Shown here: positions 14,982 to 23,421 of the stretch, one piece after another | Layout: the number at the start of each line of letters is the position of its first letter | Numbering within the stretch: the first letter of the stretch is position 1 | Assembly (NCBI RefSeq): GCF_001552215.1 | Contig: NZ_BCQT01000013.1 | Coordinates: 29,497 to 93,496, forward strand | DNA length: 64,000 bases | Reading direction: 5' to 3' | DNA from: Actinomadura macra NBRC 14102 | GTDB taxonomy: Bacteria; Actinomycetota; Actinomycetes; Streptosporangiales; Streptosporangiaceae | Position numbers and translations under genes: made by a program | The notes under the pieces: generated by a model | Seen by the model: only the letters and a program-made list of their open reading frames with translations | What the model was told of the DNA's origin: nothing | The model's database searches: none

Positions 14982-16498
14982 GCGTGATCCCTTCTCATGT
15001 GGTCGACGGCCCGGTAGGCGAACGCCATGGCCGAGCCGATCGGGATGCCCGGGCCCGGGTAGTGCGGGCCGGTGAACGAGGCGCTGGTGTTGCCCGCGGC
15101 GTACAGGCCGGGGATGGGACGGTCCCGCGCGTCCAGGACGCGGGCGTCCGGGTCGGTGCGCAGCCCGCCCTTGGTGCCGAGATCACCGAGGACGATCCGC
15201 GCGGCGTAGTAGGGCGGTACCTCCACCGGGACGAGGCAGGAGTCCGGGGCGAAGAACCGGTCGTAAGGATCTTCGCCGCGGTGGAAGTCCGCGTCCCTCC
15301 CCGCGCGGGCGAAGCCGTTGAACCGCTCGACGGTCGCGGTCAGCGCGCCGGCCGGGACCCCGAGCATGCCGGCCAGCGCGTCCAGGGTCGCGGCCTCGGC
15401 CCAGGTGCCGGCCCGCAGATGCTCGTCCTGCGCGGCCGCCGGGATGGAGATCGCGGGAAGCCCGCCCGCCCGCGAGTCGAAGATCAGGTACGCGGGGACG
15501 CCGGCGGCGGCGAGTTCGCGGCCCAACCGGTCATAGGGGAGGGACTCGTTGGCGAACCGGCGGCCCGACCCGTCCACCATGAGGCCACCGCGCAGCCCGA
15601 GCGCGAAGGCGGCGCGCCCGTCCGGCATCGCGAGGCCGGGGCAGAACCACGCTTGGTCCAGCAGCCCGGTGGATGCGCCGATCCGGACGGCGGCGGCGAT
15701 GGCGTCGCCGGTGTCGGCGCCGTCCGGGGCCATCGTCCAGTCCGCCGAGCCCGGCACGCCGCGCGCCTCCCGCAGCGCCGCCGACGACTCGAATCCGCCG
15801 GCGGCCAGCAGGACCCCGCGCGCCGCCCCGAACCGGACGGGACCGTCCGCTGTCGCGGCCTCGACGCCGGTGACGCGGCCGTCCTCGGCGATCAGCCCGG
15901 TCACGGCGGTGCCGGTGCGGACGGTGCCGTTGCCCGTCGTGGTGAACGCCAGCAGCAGCCGGCCGATCAGCGCCCGGCCCTGCGCCAGCGGTGCGTCCGG
16001 CGCGTGCCCGAGCCCGGCGCGGTCCCGGTCGACCGGCGGGCGGACGAGCGAGGCCAGCTCTCCCAGCCGCTCGGCGGGCAGGGGCGGCGGGACGATCGAA
16101 CGCCCGCGGTCCATGCGTCCGGGCGCGTCGAAATAGTCGGGAAATGCCTGCCATTCGAATTCCAGTGCCGGATCGCCTTCCAGGAATTCCACGAGCGCGG
16201 GCGCGGTCTCCAGAAACGCCTCACGGTGGGCGCCGCCGGCGTCACCGAGCAACGCCCGCAGATACGCCCGCGCGGACGCCGTCGAGTCACCGATTCCGGC
16301 GCGCTCCTGGACCCGCGTCCCGGGCAGCCACACCGCCGAACCCGAGTACGCGGACGTACCGCCGAGCAGCGGCGTCTTCTCCAGGACGACCGTCCGCAGC
16401 CCGCGCGCCGCGGCGGCGAACGCCCCGGCCATGGCCCCGGCGCCCGAGCCGGCCACCACCACGTCGAAATGGTCCTGCGATTCCCCGGCGTTTCCCAC
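14978..16498 (-). CDS. KstD-like FAD-dependent dehydrogenase (second copy)
   Basis: 506 aa from GTG 16498 (GAAGGGAC upstream). The Rossmann motif VVAGSGAGAMAGAFAAAARG is followed by GGTSAYSGSAVWLPGT. The C-terminal half has NGFARAGRD, LGDLGTKGGLRTDPDARVLD and AAGNTSASFTGPHYPGPGIPIG, the KstD signature with its catalytic Tyr-Pro-Gly loop. It likely introduces a double bond into a 3-ketosteroid ring, with a substrate range different from the 3.4-5.0 kb copy. It forms a two-gene operon with the lipase and is divergent from the KstR-like gene across a region with one island palindrome. Confidence 0.83.
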   Translation of the reverse strand: MGNAGESQDHFDVVVAGSGAGAMAGAFAAAARGLRTVVLEKTPLLGGTSAYSGSAVWLPGTRVQERAGIGDSTASARAYLRALLGDAGGAHREAFLETAPALVEFLEGDPALEFEWQAFPDYFDAPGRMDRGRSIVPPPLPAERLGELASLVRPPVDRDRAGLGHAPDAPLAQGRALIGRLLLAFTTTGNGTVRTGTAVTGLIAEDGRVTGVEAATADGPVRFGAARGVLLAAGGFESSAALREARGVPGSADWTMAPDGADTGDAIAAAVRIGASTGLLDQAWFCPGLAMPDGRAAFALGLRGGLMVDGSGRRFANESLPYDRLGRELAAAGVPAYLIFDSRAGGLPAISIPAAAQDEHLRAGTWAEAATLDALAGMLGVPAGALTATVERFNGFARAGRDADFHRGEDPYDRFFAPDSCLVPVEVPPYYAARIVLGDLGTKGGLRTDPDARVLDARDRPIPGLYAAGNTSASFTGPHYPGPGIPIGSAMAFAYRAVDHMRRDHA

Positions 16499-16563
16499 GT
16501 GACGTCCCTTCAGGTCGGCGCGCGCACAACGTAGGCGCACCGCGCGACGTGACGGACATCCCA

Positions 16564-16578
16564 TCCCACTGAGCGGTA
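16564..16578 (+). promoter_or_regulatory. Operator candidate, island palindrome
   Basis: TCCCACTGAGCGGTA, one of the better copies (two differences from consensus), between the divergent kstD-like and KstR-like TetR genes. Confidence 0.6.
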
Positions 16579-16648
16579 TCCGGGTTCTCCTGAGCCCCAG
16601 GCGTCCTATGTATTGTCGTGTCAGCACTGGAGGCGAACGGGGGAGAAC

Positions 16649-17260
16649 GTGGCGAGGATCGCATCGGCCCGGCTGTCGGCCGAGCCCAGCTCGCCCGAGC
16701 AGCACGACCGGCGCCGCCGCATCCTGCGCGCCGCGGCGCGGATCGGCGGCGAGAAGAGCCTGGAGCGCGTCCAGATGCACGAGGTCGCGAAGGCCGCCGG
16801 GGTCGCGATCGGAACGCTGTACCGCTACTTCCCTTCCAAGATCCACCTGTTCACCGCGGTGATGGCGGCGCAGGTCGACCGGTTCGAGGAGGGCATCACC
16901 AGACCCGCCCCGGGCACCCCGCCGGAGGAGGCGGTCGCCGACCTGCTCGTGCGCGCCAGCCAGCAGCTGCTGGCGCAGCCGGTCCTGGCGGCCTCGATGC
17001 TCCATGCGTCCAACGCCGCCAACGGTGCGACGGTCGCCGACACGGGGCGGATCGACGGCACCTTCCGCGAGATCGTGCTGCGGACCGTGGGGATCGAGGT
17101 GCCCACCGCGCAGGACGTCACGCTCGTCCGGCTGCTGATGCAGTGCTGGTACGGCGTGCTCCAGTCGAGCCTGAACGGCCGGGCGTCCATGGCCGACGTC
17201 GAGAGCGACATCCGTCTCGCCTGCAACCTCCTGCTCGCGCCCCGCTCAAACTCGCATTAG
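16649..17260 (+). CDS. KstR-like TetR-family regulator
   Basis: 203 aa from GTG 16649, 5 bp after GGGGGAG. The TetR helix-turn-helix (about 20-66) contains RRRRILRAAARIG, VQMHEVAKAAGVAIGTLYRYFPSKIHLFTAVM, which follows mycobacterial KstR closely in pattern (VQMRAVAD...VAVGTLYRYFPSKVHL). The C-terminal DIRLACNLLL also resembles KstR. KstR is the master repressor of cholesterol genes and is released by a CoA-thioester steroid. No perfect KstR-type operator (TNNAACNNGTTNNA) was seen near it, so this paralog may bind another site, possibly the island palindrome. Confidence 0.82.
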   Translation: MARIASARLSAEPSSPEQHDRRRRILRAAARIGGEKSLERVQMHEVAKAAGVAIGTLYRYFPSKIHLFTAVMAAQVDRFEEGITRPAPGTPPEEAVADLLVRASQQLLAQPVLAASMLHASNAANGATVADTGRIDGTFREIVLRTVGIEVPTAQDVTLVRLLMQCWYGVLQSSLNGRASMADVESDIRLACNLLLAPRSNSH

Positions 17261-17288
17261 ATCCCACTCTCGGCCCAAGGGGCTCGTC

Positions 17289-17303
17289 TCCCGGTGATCG
17301 GGA
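17289..17303 (+). promoter_or_regulatory. Operator candidate, island palindrome (perfect)
   Basis: TCCCGGTGATCGGGA lies 68 bp before the 3-alpha-HSD start and 29 bp after the TetR stop. It may control the HSD promoter independently of the TetR gene. Confidence 0.7.
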
Positions 17304-17370
17304 GGGGCGGCCGCAGTGCGGCTCGCCGCCGAGGGAGGCGGCTCACACTTCGAGAAAGGACACAGCGGGC

Positions 17371-18147
17371 ATGGGACGAACGATCGTGGTCAGCGGGTCG
17401 GCCTCCGGCATCGGTGCGACCCTCGCCGGGCAACTGCGCGAGGGCGGCGACGAGGTGATCGGCATCGATCTCCGCGACGTGCAGGTGTGCGCCGACCTCG
17501 GCACCGCACCGGGCCGCGAGCGGGCCGTCGCCGAGCTGCTGGACCGCTCGGGCGGCGTGCTGGACGGTGTTGTGGCCTGCGCCGGGGTGTCCGGGCCGAC
17601 GCCGCTCACCGTCACGGTGAACTTCTTCGGCGCGGTCGGGTTGCTGGACGGGCTGCGCCCGGCGCTGGCGCGCGCGGAGCGGCCCCGCGCCGCGGTCGTC
17701 GGATCGATCTCCGGTACGCAGCCGGTGGACGAGGCCGTCGTGCGGGCCTGTCTGGACGGCGACGAGCCCGCGGCGCTCGCGGCGGCCGAGAAGGTGGTGG
17801 AGACCGGCGCCGGGAACCGGCTCTACCCGTCCTCGAAGTCGGCGCTGGCCCAGTGGCTGCGCCGCGCCGCGGTCGCGCCCGGATGGGCGGGCGCGGGCAT
17901 CCCGCTCAACGCCGTCGCGCCGGGGGTCGTCCTGACACCGATGAGCGCGCCGCTGTTCGCGGACGAGCGGATGCGCACGGCCATGGAGAAGGCCGTCCCG
18001 ATGCCGCTGAACGGTCACGCCGGTCCGGAGGTGATCGCCGACGCGCTGCGCTGGCTGATCTCCCCGTCCAACTCGCACATGGCGGGGCAGGTCATCTACG
18101 TGGACGGTGGCGCCGAGGCGACCGTGCGCGGTCCCGAGCTGTTCTGA
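17371..18147 (+). CDS. 3-alpha-hydroxysteroid dehydrogenase-like SDR
   Basis: 258 aa short-chain dehydrogenase. The cofactor loop VSGSASGIGA lies near residue 7, then GIDLRDVQVCADLGTAPGR, a layout specific to Comamonas-type 3-alpha-HSD/carbonyl reductase. The catalytic serine region is VVGSISG and the Tyr-Lys pair is YPSSK; the C-terminus NSHMAGQVIYVDGGAEA is typical. The enzyme oxidises 3-alpha-hydroxysteroids to 3-ketosteroids, the entry step for bile-acid-like substrates, which carry 3-alpha rather than 3-beta hydroxyls. It has its own island palindrome. This gene is one reason to suspect bile acids rather than cholesterol. Confidence 0.82.
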   Translation: MGRTIVVSGSASGIGATLAGQLREGGDEVIGIDLRDVQVCADLGTAPGRERAVAELLDRSGGVLDGVVACAGVSGPTPLTVTVNFFGAVGLLDGLRPALARAERPRAAVVGSISGTQPVDEAVVRACLDGDEPAALAAAEKVVETGAGNRLYPSSKSALAQWLRRAAVAPGWAGAGIPLNAVAPGVVLTPMSAPLFADERMRTAMEKAVPMPLNGHAGPEVIADALRWLISPSNSHMAGQVIYVDGGAEATVRGPELF

Positions 18148-18167
18148 GGGACGGGTGTCCTGAGAAC

Positions 18168-18200
18168 GACGGCCGCCTTCCCCGGGGGAGGGCGGCCGTC
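18168..18200. terminator. Hairpin terminator candidate between convergent SDR genes
   Basis: GACGGCCGCC (18168-18177) pairs with GGCGGCCGTC (18191-18200), with a further CCCC/GGGG pairing inside the loop. It lies in the 65-bp gap between two convergent genes. Confidence 0.75.
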
Positions 18201-18212
18201 TCGTGCCGGGTG

Positions 18213-19136
18213 TCACATGGTGGCGGTGACCCCGGTGGTGTCCAGGGCGGCGACACTGTAGGCGGCGTAGGTGCGGTGGGCGTCCCGGTCCTCGAAGTAG
18301 GGCGTGAGCTGCGCGCCGAGCTCCTCGACGGAGAAGATCCCGTCCGCGGCGGTGAACTTCTGCTCGACCGTCGGTGCGGCCAGCAGCGCGACCATGTCGC
18401 CGTAGACGACGAACACCTGCCCGCTGATCTTCGCGGACGCGGGCGACGCCAGGTAGCCGACGAACGTCCCGACGCGCTCGGGGGCCATGACGTCCAGTCC
18501 GCCGGGGGAGCCGGCTTCGCCAAAGGACGCCTCGGTCATCGCGGTCCGCGCGCGGGGGCAGATCGCGTTGGCGCGCACCCCGTACCGGGCGAGGCCCTGC
18601 GCGGTGGACAGCGTGAGCGCCACGATCCCGGCTTTCGCGGCGGAGTAGTTCGGCTGCCCGGCCGAACCGAACAGGAACGCCTCGGACGCGGTGTTGATCA
18701 CGCGGCCGTAGACCGGCCCGCCGGCGGCCTTGCTCGCGGCCCGCCAGTGGACGGCGGCGGCGCGGGAGAGCGAGGCGTGCCCCTTCAGGTGGACGTGCAG
18801 GACGTCGTCCCAGTCCGACTCCGACAGGTTGAACAGCATCCTGTCGCGCAGCACGCCCGCGTTGTTGACCAGGATGTCCAGGGAACCGAACGTGTCGACG
18901 GCGGCCGACACCAGCGTGTCGCCCAGGCTCCAGTCGCCGACGTCGCCGGTCACCGCGACGGCCCGGCCGCCGGCGGCCTCGATCTCGGTGACGACGCCCG
19001 CCGCGGCAGGACCCATGTCGTTGACGACGACGTTCGCGCCCCGCGCGGCCAGCGCGAGCGCCTCGCTGCGGCCCAGCCCGGCGCCGGCGCCGGTGACGAT
19101 GGCGGTGCGACCCGCCAGGGTGAGGTCAGCGTTCAT
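18213..19136 (-). CDS. Hsd4A-like short-chain dehydrogenase
   Basis: 307 aa SDR. The cofactor motif TGAGAGLGRSEA is followed by NDMGPAAAGVV, the acidic strand-2 residue favouring NAD. NNAGVLRDRMLFNLSESDWDDVLHVHLKGH and the catalytic TASEAFLFGSAGQPNYSAAKAG (Ser, Tyr, Lys) match Hsd4A and hydroxyacyl-CoA dehydrogenases of multifunctional type. In steroid pathways this family oxidises the side-chain 22- or 24-hydroxyacyl-CoA or the 17-hydroxyl. A C-terminal extension (about residues 240-307) is typical for this subgroup. It is divergent from the thiolase operon, sharing a region with two island palindromes. Confidence 0.8.
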   Translation of the reverse strand: MNADLTLAGRTAIVTGAGAGLGRSEALALAARGANVVVNDMGPAAAGVVTEIEAAGGRAVAVTGDVGDWSLGDTLVSAAVDTFGSLDILVNNAGVLRDRMLFNLSESDWDDVLHVHLKGHASLSRAAAVHWRAASKAAGGPVYGRVINTASEAFLFGSAGQPNYSAAKAGIVALTLSTAQGLARYGVRANAICPRARTAMTEASFGEAGSPGGLDVMAPERVGTFVGYLASPASAKISGQVFVVYGDMVALLAAPTVEQKFTAADGIFSVEELGAQLTPYFEDRDAHRTYAAYSVAALDTTGVTATM

Positions 19137-19205
19137 CGGTGCTCCCGTCGGTGTTCTCGATGGCCGCAGAGACTAGTACGTATTCTATTTCTGCCAGACC
19201 AGGCG

Positions 19206-19220
19206 TCCCGGTGAGCGGAT
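19206..19220 (+). promoter_or_regulatory. Operator candidate, island palindrome
   Basis: TCCCGGTGAGCGGAT, in the divergent region between the Hsd4A-like SDR and the thiolase operon. Confidence 0.65.
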
Positions 19221-19244
19221 CGAACAAGGCGATCGAGCGGTACG

Positions 19245-19259
19245 GACCGCTCAGTGGGA
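19245..19259 (-). promoter_or_regulatory. Operator candidate, island palindrome (minus orientation)
   Basis: On the minus strand this reads TCCCACTGAGCGGTC, almost identical to the copy at 16564-16578. It lies 39 bp from the copy at 19206. Confidence 0.6.
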
Positions 19260-19301
19260 CCGTCCTTGTCGCAGATAAGAACGAATTCTAATCTTCCGGC
19301 C

Positions 19302-19409
19302 ATGACGCTGACTCTGGCGACGCCGTTCGGGGCGGTGGCCGCGGCAGTGCCGCAGCGCGCCGCCGTGGTCTGCGGCGGGCGCCGGCCGACCTTCGCCGAA
19401 CTGGACACA
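19302..19409 (+). pseudogene. Acyl-CoA synthetase N-terminal fragment
   Basis: ATG 19302 opens a peptide MTLTLATPFGAVAAAVPQRA, then VVCGGRRPTFAELD, the standard N-terminus of AMP-forming acyl-CoA synthetases. After about 36 codons the homology breaks off exactly where the ribosome-binding site (AGGGAG) and start of the thiolase gene begin. About 470 residues are missing. It looks like the stub left by an in-place deletion that brought the thiolase under this promoter. Confidence 0.6.
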
Positions 19410-19420
19410 AGGGAGTTCCC

Positions 19421-20590
19421 ATGCCTGAGGCCGTCATCGTCGACGCCGCCCGCACCCCGGTCGGCAAGCGCCACGGCGCCCTGTCCGGCCTGCACCCGGC
19501 GCACCTGCTCGGCCTCGTCCAGCGCGGCCTGCTTGAGCGCACGGATGTCGATCCCGGCACGGTCGGGCAGGTCGTCGGCGGCTGCGTGACGCAGGCGGGC
19601 GAGCAGTCCAACAACGTCACCCGTAACGCCTGGCTGCATGCCGGCCTGCCCTACCGGACGGCCTGCACCACGATCGACTGCGCGTGCGGTTCGTCCCAGC
19701 AGGCGGTGCATATCGTCGCGGCCCTGATCGCCGCCGGAGCGATCGACACCGGGATCAGCTGTGGCGTCGAGGCCATGAGCCGGGTGTTCCTCGGTCAAGC
19801 GCTCACCCCCGAGACCGGCAGCCCCGCCCCGGACGGCTGGGACCTGGACATGCCCGACCAGTTCACCGCCGCCGAGCGCATCGCGGCGAAGCGCGGCATC
19901 ACCCGCGCGGACGCGGACGCGTTCGGCCTGGCGTCCCAGCGCAAGGCGGCGCGGGCCTGGGCGGAGGGCCGCTTCGCCGGCCAGATCATCGAGGTCGAGG
20001 CGCCGGTCATGACCGGTCCCGATCACCAGGGGCCGACCGGCGAGACCACCACCGTCACCCGCGACCAGGGCCTGCGCGACACGACCGCGGAGGGGCTGGC
20101 GAGGCTGTCCCCGGTCCTCCCGGACGGCGTCCACACGGCGGGCAACGCCTCGCAGATCAGCGACGGCGCCGCCGGCGTGCTGCTGATGTCCGCCGACCGG
20201 GCCGCCGCGCTCGGCCTGCGCCCGCGCGCCCGGATCGTCGCGTCCGGCATGGTCGGCTCCGACCCCTACTACCACCTGGACGGGCCGGTCGAGGCGACCG
20301 CGCACGTTCTGGAGCGGGCCGGAATGAAGCTGTCCGACATCGACCTCGTCGAGATCAACGAGGCGTTCGCGTCGGTGGTGCTGTCGTGGGCGTCCGTCCA
20401 CGAGCCCGACATGGACAGGGTCAACGCCAACGGCGGCGCCATCGCCCTCGGCCACGCGGTCGGCTCCACCGGCGCCCGCCTGCTCACCCAGGCGCTGTAC
20501 GAGCTGGAGCGTTCCGACGCCTCGACCGCCCTCGTCACCATGTGCGCCGGCGGCGCGCACTCCACCGCCACCATCATCGAACGGATCTAG
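19421..20590 (+). CDS. FadA5-like thiolase
   Basis: 389 aa acetyl-CoA acetyltransferase family. The nucleophilic Cys89 is in IDCACGSSQQA, the catalytic His in GGAIALGHAVGSTGAR and the second Cys in MCAGGAHSTA; EINEAFASV is the fourth thiolase motif. The CACGSSQQA wording and length follow FadA5, the steroid side-chain thiolase. It would release acetyl- or propionyl-CoA from a 3-ketoacyl steroid CoA. It starts an operon with the fused acyl-CoA dehydrogenase (7 bp later) and a thioesterase. ATG 19421 follows AGGGAG. Confidence 0.87.
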   Translation: MPEAVIVDAARTPVGKRHGALSGLHPAHLLGLVQRGLLERTDVDPGTVGQVVGGCVTQAGEQSNNVTRNAWLHAGLPYRTACTTIDCACGSSQQAVHIVAALIAAGAIDTGISCGVEAMSRVFLGQALTPETGSPAPDGWDLDMPDQFTAAERIAAKRGITRADADAFGLASQRKAARAWAEGRFAGQIIEVEAPVMTGPDHQGPTGETTTVTRDQGLRDTTAEGLARLSPVLPDGVHTAGNASQISDGAAGVLLMSADRAAALGLRPRARIVASGMVGSDPYYHLDGPVEATAHVLERAGMKLSDIDLVEINEAFASVVLSWASVHEPDMDRVNANGGAIALGHAVGSTGARLLTQALYELERSDASTALVTMCAGGAHSTATIIERI

Positions 20591-20597
20591 GACCTTC

Positions 20598-22787
20598 ATG
20601 ACCATCGGACTCACCCAGGAGCACCGCGACCTGCGCGACGCGGTGCGCGCCTTCACGTCCCGGCAGGTGACGCAGGCGGTCGTCCGCGCCGCCGTGGACG
20701 CCGAGCACGAGAAGCCGCCGGAGTTCTGGGACGATCTCGCCGGGCAGGGGCTGCTCGGCCTGCACCTGCCCGAGAGCGCCGGCGGCGCGGGCTTCGGCCT
20801 CGTGGAGTCGGCCGTCGTCCTGGAGGAACTGGGCCGCGCGATGACGCCGGGGCCTTTCCTGCCGACCGTGCTCGCGAGCGCCGTCCTGCACCGTGCCGGG
20901 CACACCGCGCACCTGCCGGGTCTCGCCGCCGGGGCGCTGATCGGCGCGGTGGGCCTGGACGCGGGCGGCCTGGAAGTGGCGCGCACCGGCGCCGGCCGCA
21001 CGCTGACCGGGACGTCGGCGCCGATCCTGGGCGCCCAGCTCGCGGACGTCCTCGTCCTGCCCGCCAGGGACGGCGACGGGACGGTCTGGCTGGTGGTCCC
21101 GCGCACCGCGGTGACGGTGACCGGCCTGCCGAGCCACGACCTGACCCGCCGCCTGGCGCGGATCGAGGCCGCGGACAGCGTGGTCGCGGCCGAGTCGGTC
21201 CTGGACCTCGACACGCGGACCGTCCTGGACCTGGCCGCGACGTTGTTCGCCGCGGAGGCGTCCGGTCTCGCCGACTGGGCGACCTCCACCGCCGCCGACT
21301 ACGCGAAGGTCCGCGAGCAGTTCGGCCGCCCGATCGGCCAGTTCCAGGGCGTCAAGCACCGCTGCGCCCGGATGCTGGCGCACGCCGAGCAGGCCCGCGC
21401 CTGCGCCTGGGACGCCGCCCGCGCCCAGGAGCCCGGCACCGCCCCGGGCGAGGCGTCGCTGGCGGCCGCCGTCGCCGGCGCCACCAGCGTCCAGGCCGCG
21501 TTCCAGACCGCCAAGGACTGCATCCAGACCCTCGGCGGCATCGGCTTCACCTGGGAGCACGACGCGGGACTCTACCTGCGCCGCACCCAGAGCCTGCGCG
21601 TCCTGCTCGGCTCCACCGGCGCCTGGCACCGCCGCGTCGCGGCCCTCACCCTGGACGGCGTCCGCCGCGAGCTGAGCGTCGAGCTCCCAGGTGAAGCCGA
21701 TCGCATCCGCGCCGAGGTCCGCGCCGAGCTGGAGCCCGCCACGGCCCTGGACGGCCGCGCCCGCCTGACCTACCTCGCCGATCGCGGCTACACGGCCCCG
21801 CACCTGCCCGTGCCGTGGGGCAAGGGCGCCGACGCCGTCACCCAGCTGGTGATCGCCGAGGAGATGCGCGCGGCGGACCTGCGCGCGCACGACATGATCA
21901 TCGGGAACTGGGTCGTCCCGACGCTCATCGAGCACGGCTCACCCGCCCAGCACGAGCGTTTCCTGCCCGGCTCCCTGCGCGGCGACGTCCACTGGTGCCA
22001 GCTGTTCTCCGAGCCCGGCGCCGGCTCCGACCTCGCCGCCCTCACCACCCGCGCCGAGAAGGTCGACGGCGGCTGGCGGATCAGCGGCCAGAAGGTCTGG
22101 ACGTCCATGGCCCGCGAGGCCGACTGGGGCATCCTGCTGGCCCGCACCGACCCGTCCGTTCCCCAGCACAAGGGCCTGTCGTACTTCCTGCTCGACATGG
22201 GCTCGCCCGGCATCGACATCCGCCCGCTCCGCGAACTGACCGGCGAGACCCTCTTCAACGAGGTCTTCCTGGACGGCGTCTTCATCCCCGACGGCCTGCT
22301 CGTCGGCGTCCCCGGTGACGGCTGGCGGCTGGCCCGCACCACCCTCGCCAATGAGCGGGTGTCGCTGTCCAACGACTCCTCCCTCGGCAGCGGCGGCGAG
22401 GCCCTGCTGCGGCTCGTCTCCGACTGCTGCGACGCCGAGCGCCTCACCACCCTCGGCGGCATCCTCTGCGACGCCCAGTCCAGCAGCCTGTTCGGTCTGC
22501 GCACGACCCTGCGGTCCCTCGCGGGCGGGCAGCCGGGCGCCGAGTCCAGCATCGGTAAGCTGATCGGCGTCGAGCACATCCAGCAGGTCTGGGAGACGGC
22601 CGTGGACTGGATCGGCCCCGAGGCGCTGTCAGGCGAAGGTGAGGGCGGCATGCACGACCCGACCTGGATGTTCCTGAACTCCCGCAACATGTCGATCGCG
22701 GGCGGTACCACGGACGTCCAGCTCAACATCATCGGTGAGCGGCTCCTCGGGCTGCCCCGCGACCCGCGGCCGGCCGGGAGGGCGTGA
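20598..22787 (+). CDS. fadE34: FadE34-like fused acyl-CoA dehydrogenase
   Basis: 729 aa, two acyl-CoA dehydrogenase modules in one chain, a layout known from FadE34. The N-terminal module (about 1-360) has GLVESAVVLEELGRAM, REQFGRPIGQFQGVKHRCA and CIQTLGGIGFTWEHD. The C-terminal module (about 370-725) has QLFSEPGAGSDLAALTTRAE, GQKVWTS and AGGTTDVQLNIIGERLLGLPR. FadE34 oxidises steroid-CoA thioesters with short carboxylic side chains such as cholyl-CoA-like substrates. In Mycobacterium it lies beside kstR; here a KstR-like gene is 3.3 kb away. It overlaps the thioesterase gene by one base (TGATG). Confidence 0.88.
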   Translation: MTIGLTQEHRDLRDAVRAFTSRQVTQAVVRAAVDAEHEKPPEFWDDLAGQGLLGLHLPESAGGAGFGLVESAVVLEELGRAMTPGPFLPTVLASAVLHRAGHTAHLPGLAAGALIGAVGLDAGGLEVARTGAGRTLTGTSAPILGAQLADVLVLPARDGDGTVWLVVPRTAVTVTGLPSHDLTRRLARIEAADSVVAAESVLDLDTRTVLDLAATLFAAEASGLADWATSTAADYAKVREQFGRPIGQFQGVKHRCARMLAHAEQARACAWDAARAQEPGTAPGEASLAAAVAGATSVQAAFQTAKDCIQTLGGIGFTWEHDAGLYLRRTQSLRVLLGSTGAWHRRVAALTLDGVRRELSVELPGEADRIRAEVRAELEPATALDGRARLTYLADRGYTAPHLPVPWGKGADAVTQLVIAEEMRAADLRAHDMIIGNWVVPTLIEHGSPAQHERFLPGSLRGDVHWCQLFSEPGAGSDLAALTTRAEKVDGGWRISGQKVWTSMAREADWGILLARTDPSVPQHKGLSYFLLDMGSPGIDIRPLRELTGETLFNEVFLDGVFIPDGLLVGVPGDGWRLARTTLANERVSLSNDSSLGSGGEALLRLVSDCCDAERLTTLGGILCDAQSSSLFGLRTTLRSLAGGQPGAESSIGKLIGVEHIQQVWETAVDWIGPEALSGEGEGGMHDPTWMFLNSRNMSIAGGTTDVQLNIIGERLLGLPRDPRPAGRA

Positions 22788-23398
22788 TGACCATCGACCT
22801 GCATGCCGAGCGCAGGACCGGCGGTGTCGACGCAGCGGCCGCCGCGGCCCGCCGGGTCATCGCGGCGCTGGTCCGCGCGGGCGACCTCAGCGACACCGAC
22901 ATGGCCGACATCGCCGGCCGTCTGAACGCCGTCGCCGACGAGTTGGAGGCCGCCGCCCCGTCCCGCGGGGACCGCCTGGTCGACATGTGGCAGGGCGACG
23001 GCAACACCCGCCACGACCCCGTGACAGGCCCGGAGAACCCGGTGGCCCCGCCTTTGGAGTACACCGGCAACGAGGACGGCTCCATCGAGGGCACCGTGAC
23101 TCTGGACCTGCCCTACCAGGGGCCGCCGTCCAGCGTGCACGGGGGCGTGTCCGCGCTGCTTCTGGACCACACCCTCGGCGTCGCGAACGGCTGGGCCGGC
23201 GTTCCCGGCATGACCGCGGAGCTGACCCTGCGCTACCACCGCCTGACCCCGCTCTTCGAGCCGCTGACCGTGAGCGCGCGCCAGACCTCGGTGGACGGAC
23301 GCAAAATCCGTACCGTGGGCGCGATCCGGGCGGGGGGCCGCGACTGCGTCACGGCCGAGGGCCTGTTCATCGCCACCTACCCGCCCCGCCCCCGCTGA
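22787..23398 (+). CDS. PaaI-type hotdog thioesterase
   Basis: 203 aa. The N-terminal 90 residues are helical; the C-terminal half is a hotdog fold with GPPSSVHGGVSALLLDHTLGVAN, the PaaI/YbgC-like active-site helix (His-Gly-Gly and Asp). ATG 22787 is chosen over GTG 22784 because GGAGGG (22777-22782) spaces better. It overlaps the upstream stop, so it belongs to the thiolase-FadE34 operon. It probably hydrolyses dead-end or excess steroid-acyl-CoA to free CoA; this is inferred from position. Confidence 0.8.
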   Translation: MTIDLHAERRTGGVDAAAAAARRVIAALVRAGDLSDTDMADIAGRLNAVADELEAAAPSRGDRLVDMWQGDGNTRHDPVTGPENPVAPPLEYTGNEDGSIEGTVTLDLPYQGPPSSVHGGVSALLLDHTLGVANGWAGVPGMTAELTLRYHRLTPLFEPLTVSARQTSVDGRKIRTVGAIRAGGRDCVTAEGLFIATYPPRPR

Positions 23399-23421
23399 CC
23401 GCACACCGGGCCGGGATCGCC

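Noticed and set aside
19174..19290. Possible KstR sites (TAGTACGTATTCTA at 19174-19187 read on the minus strand, AAGAACGAATTCTA at 19277-19290) and a similar one at 614-627
   Set aside because: Each matches only 6 of 8 fixed positions of TNNAACNNGTTNNA, which is expected by chance in intergenic stretches of this size.
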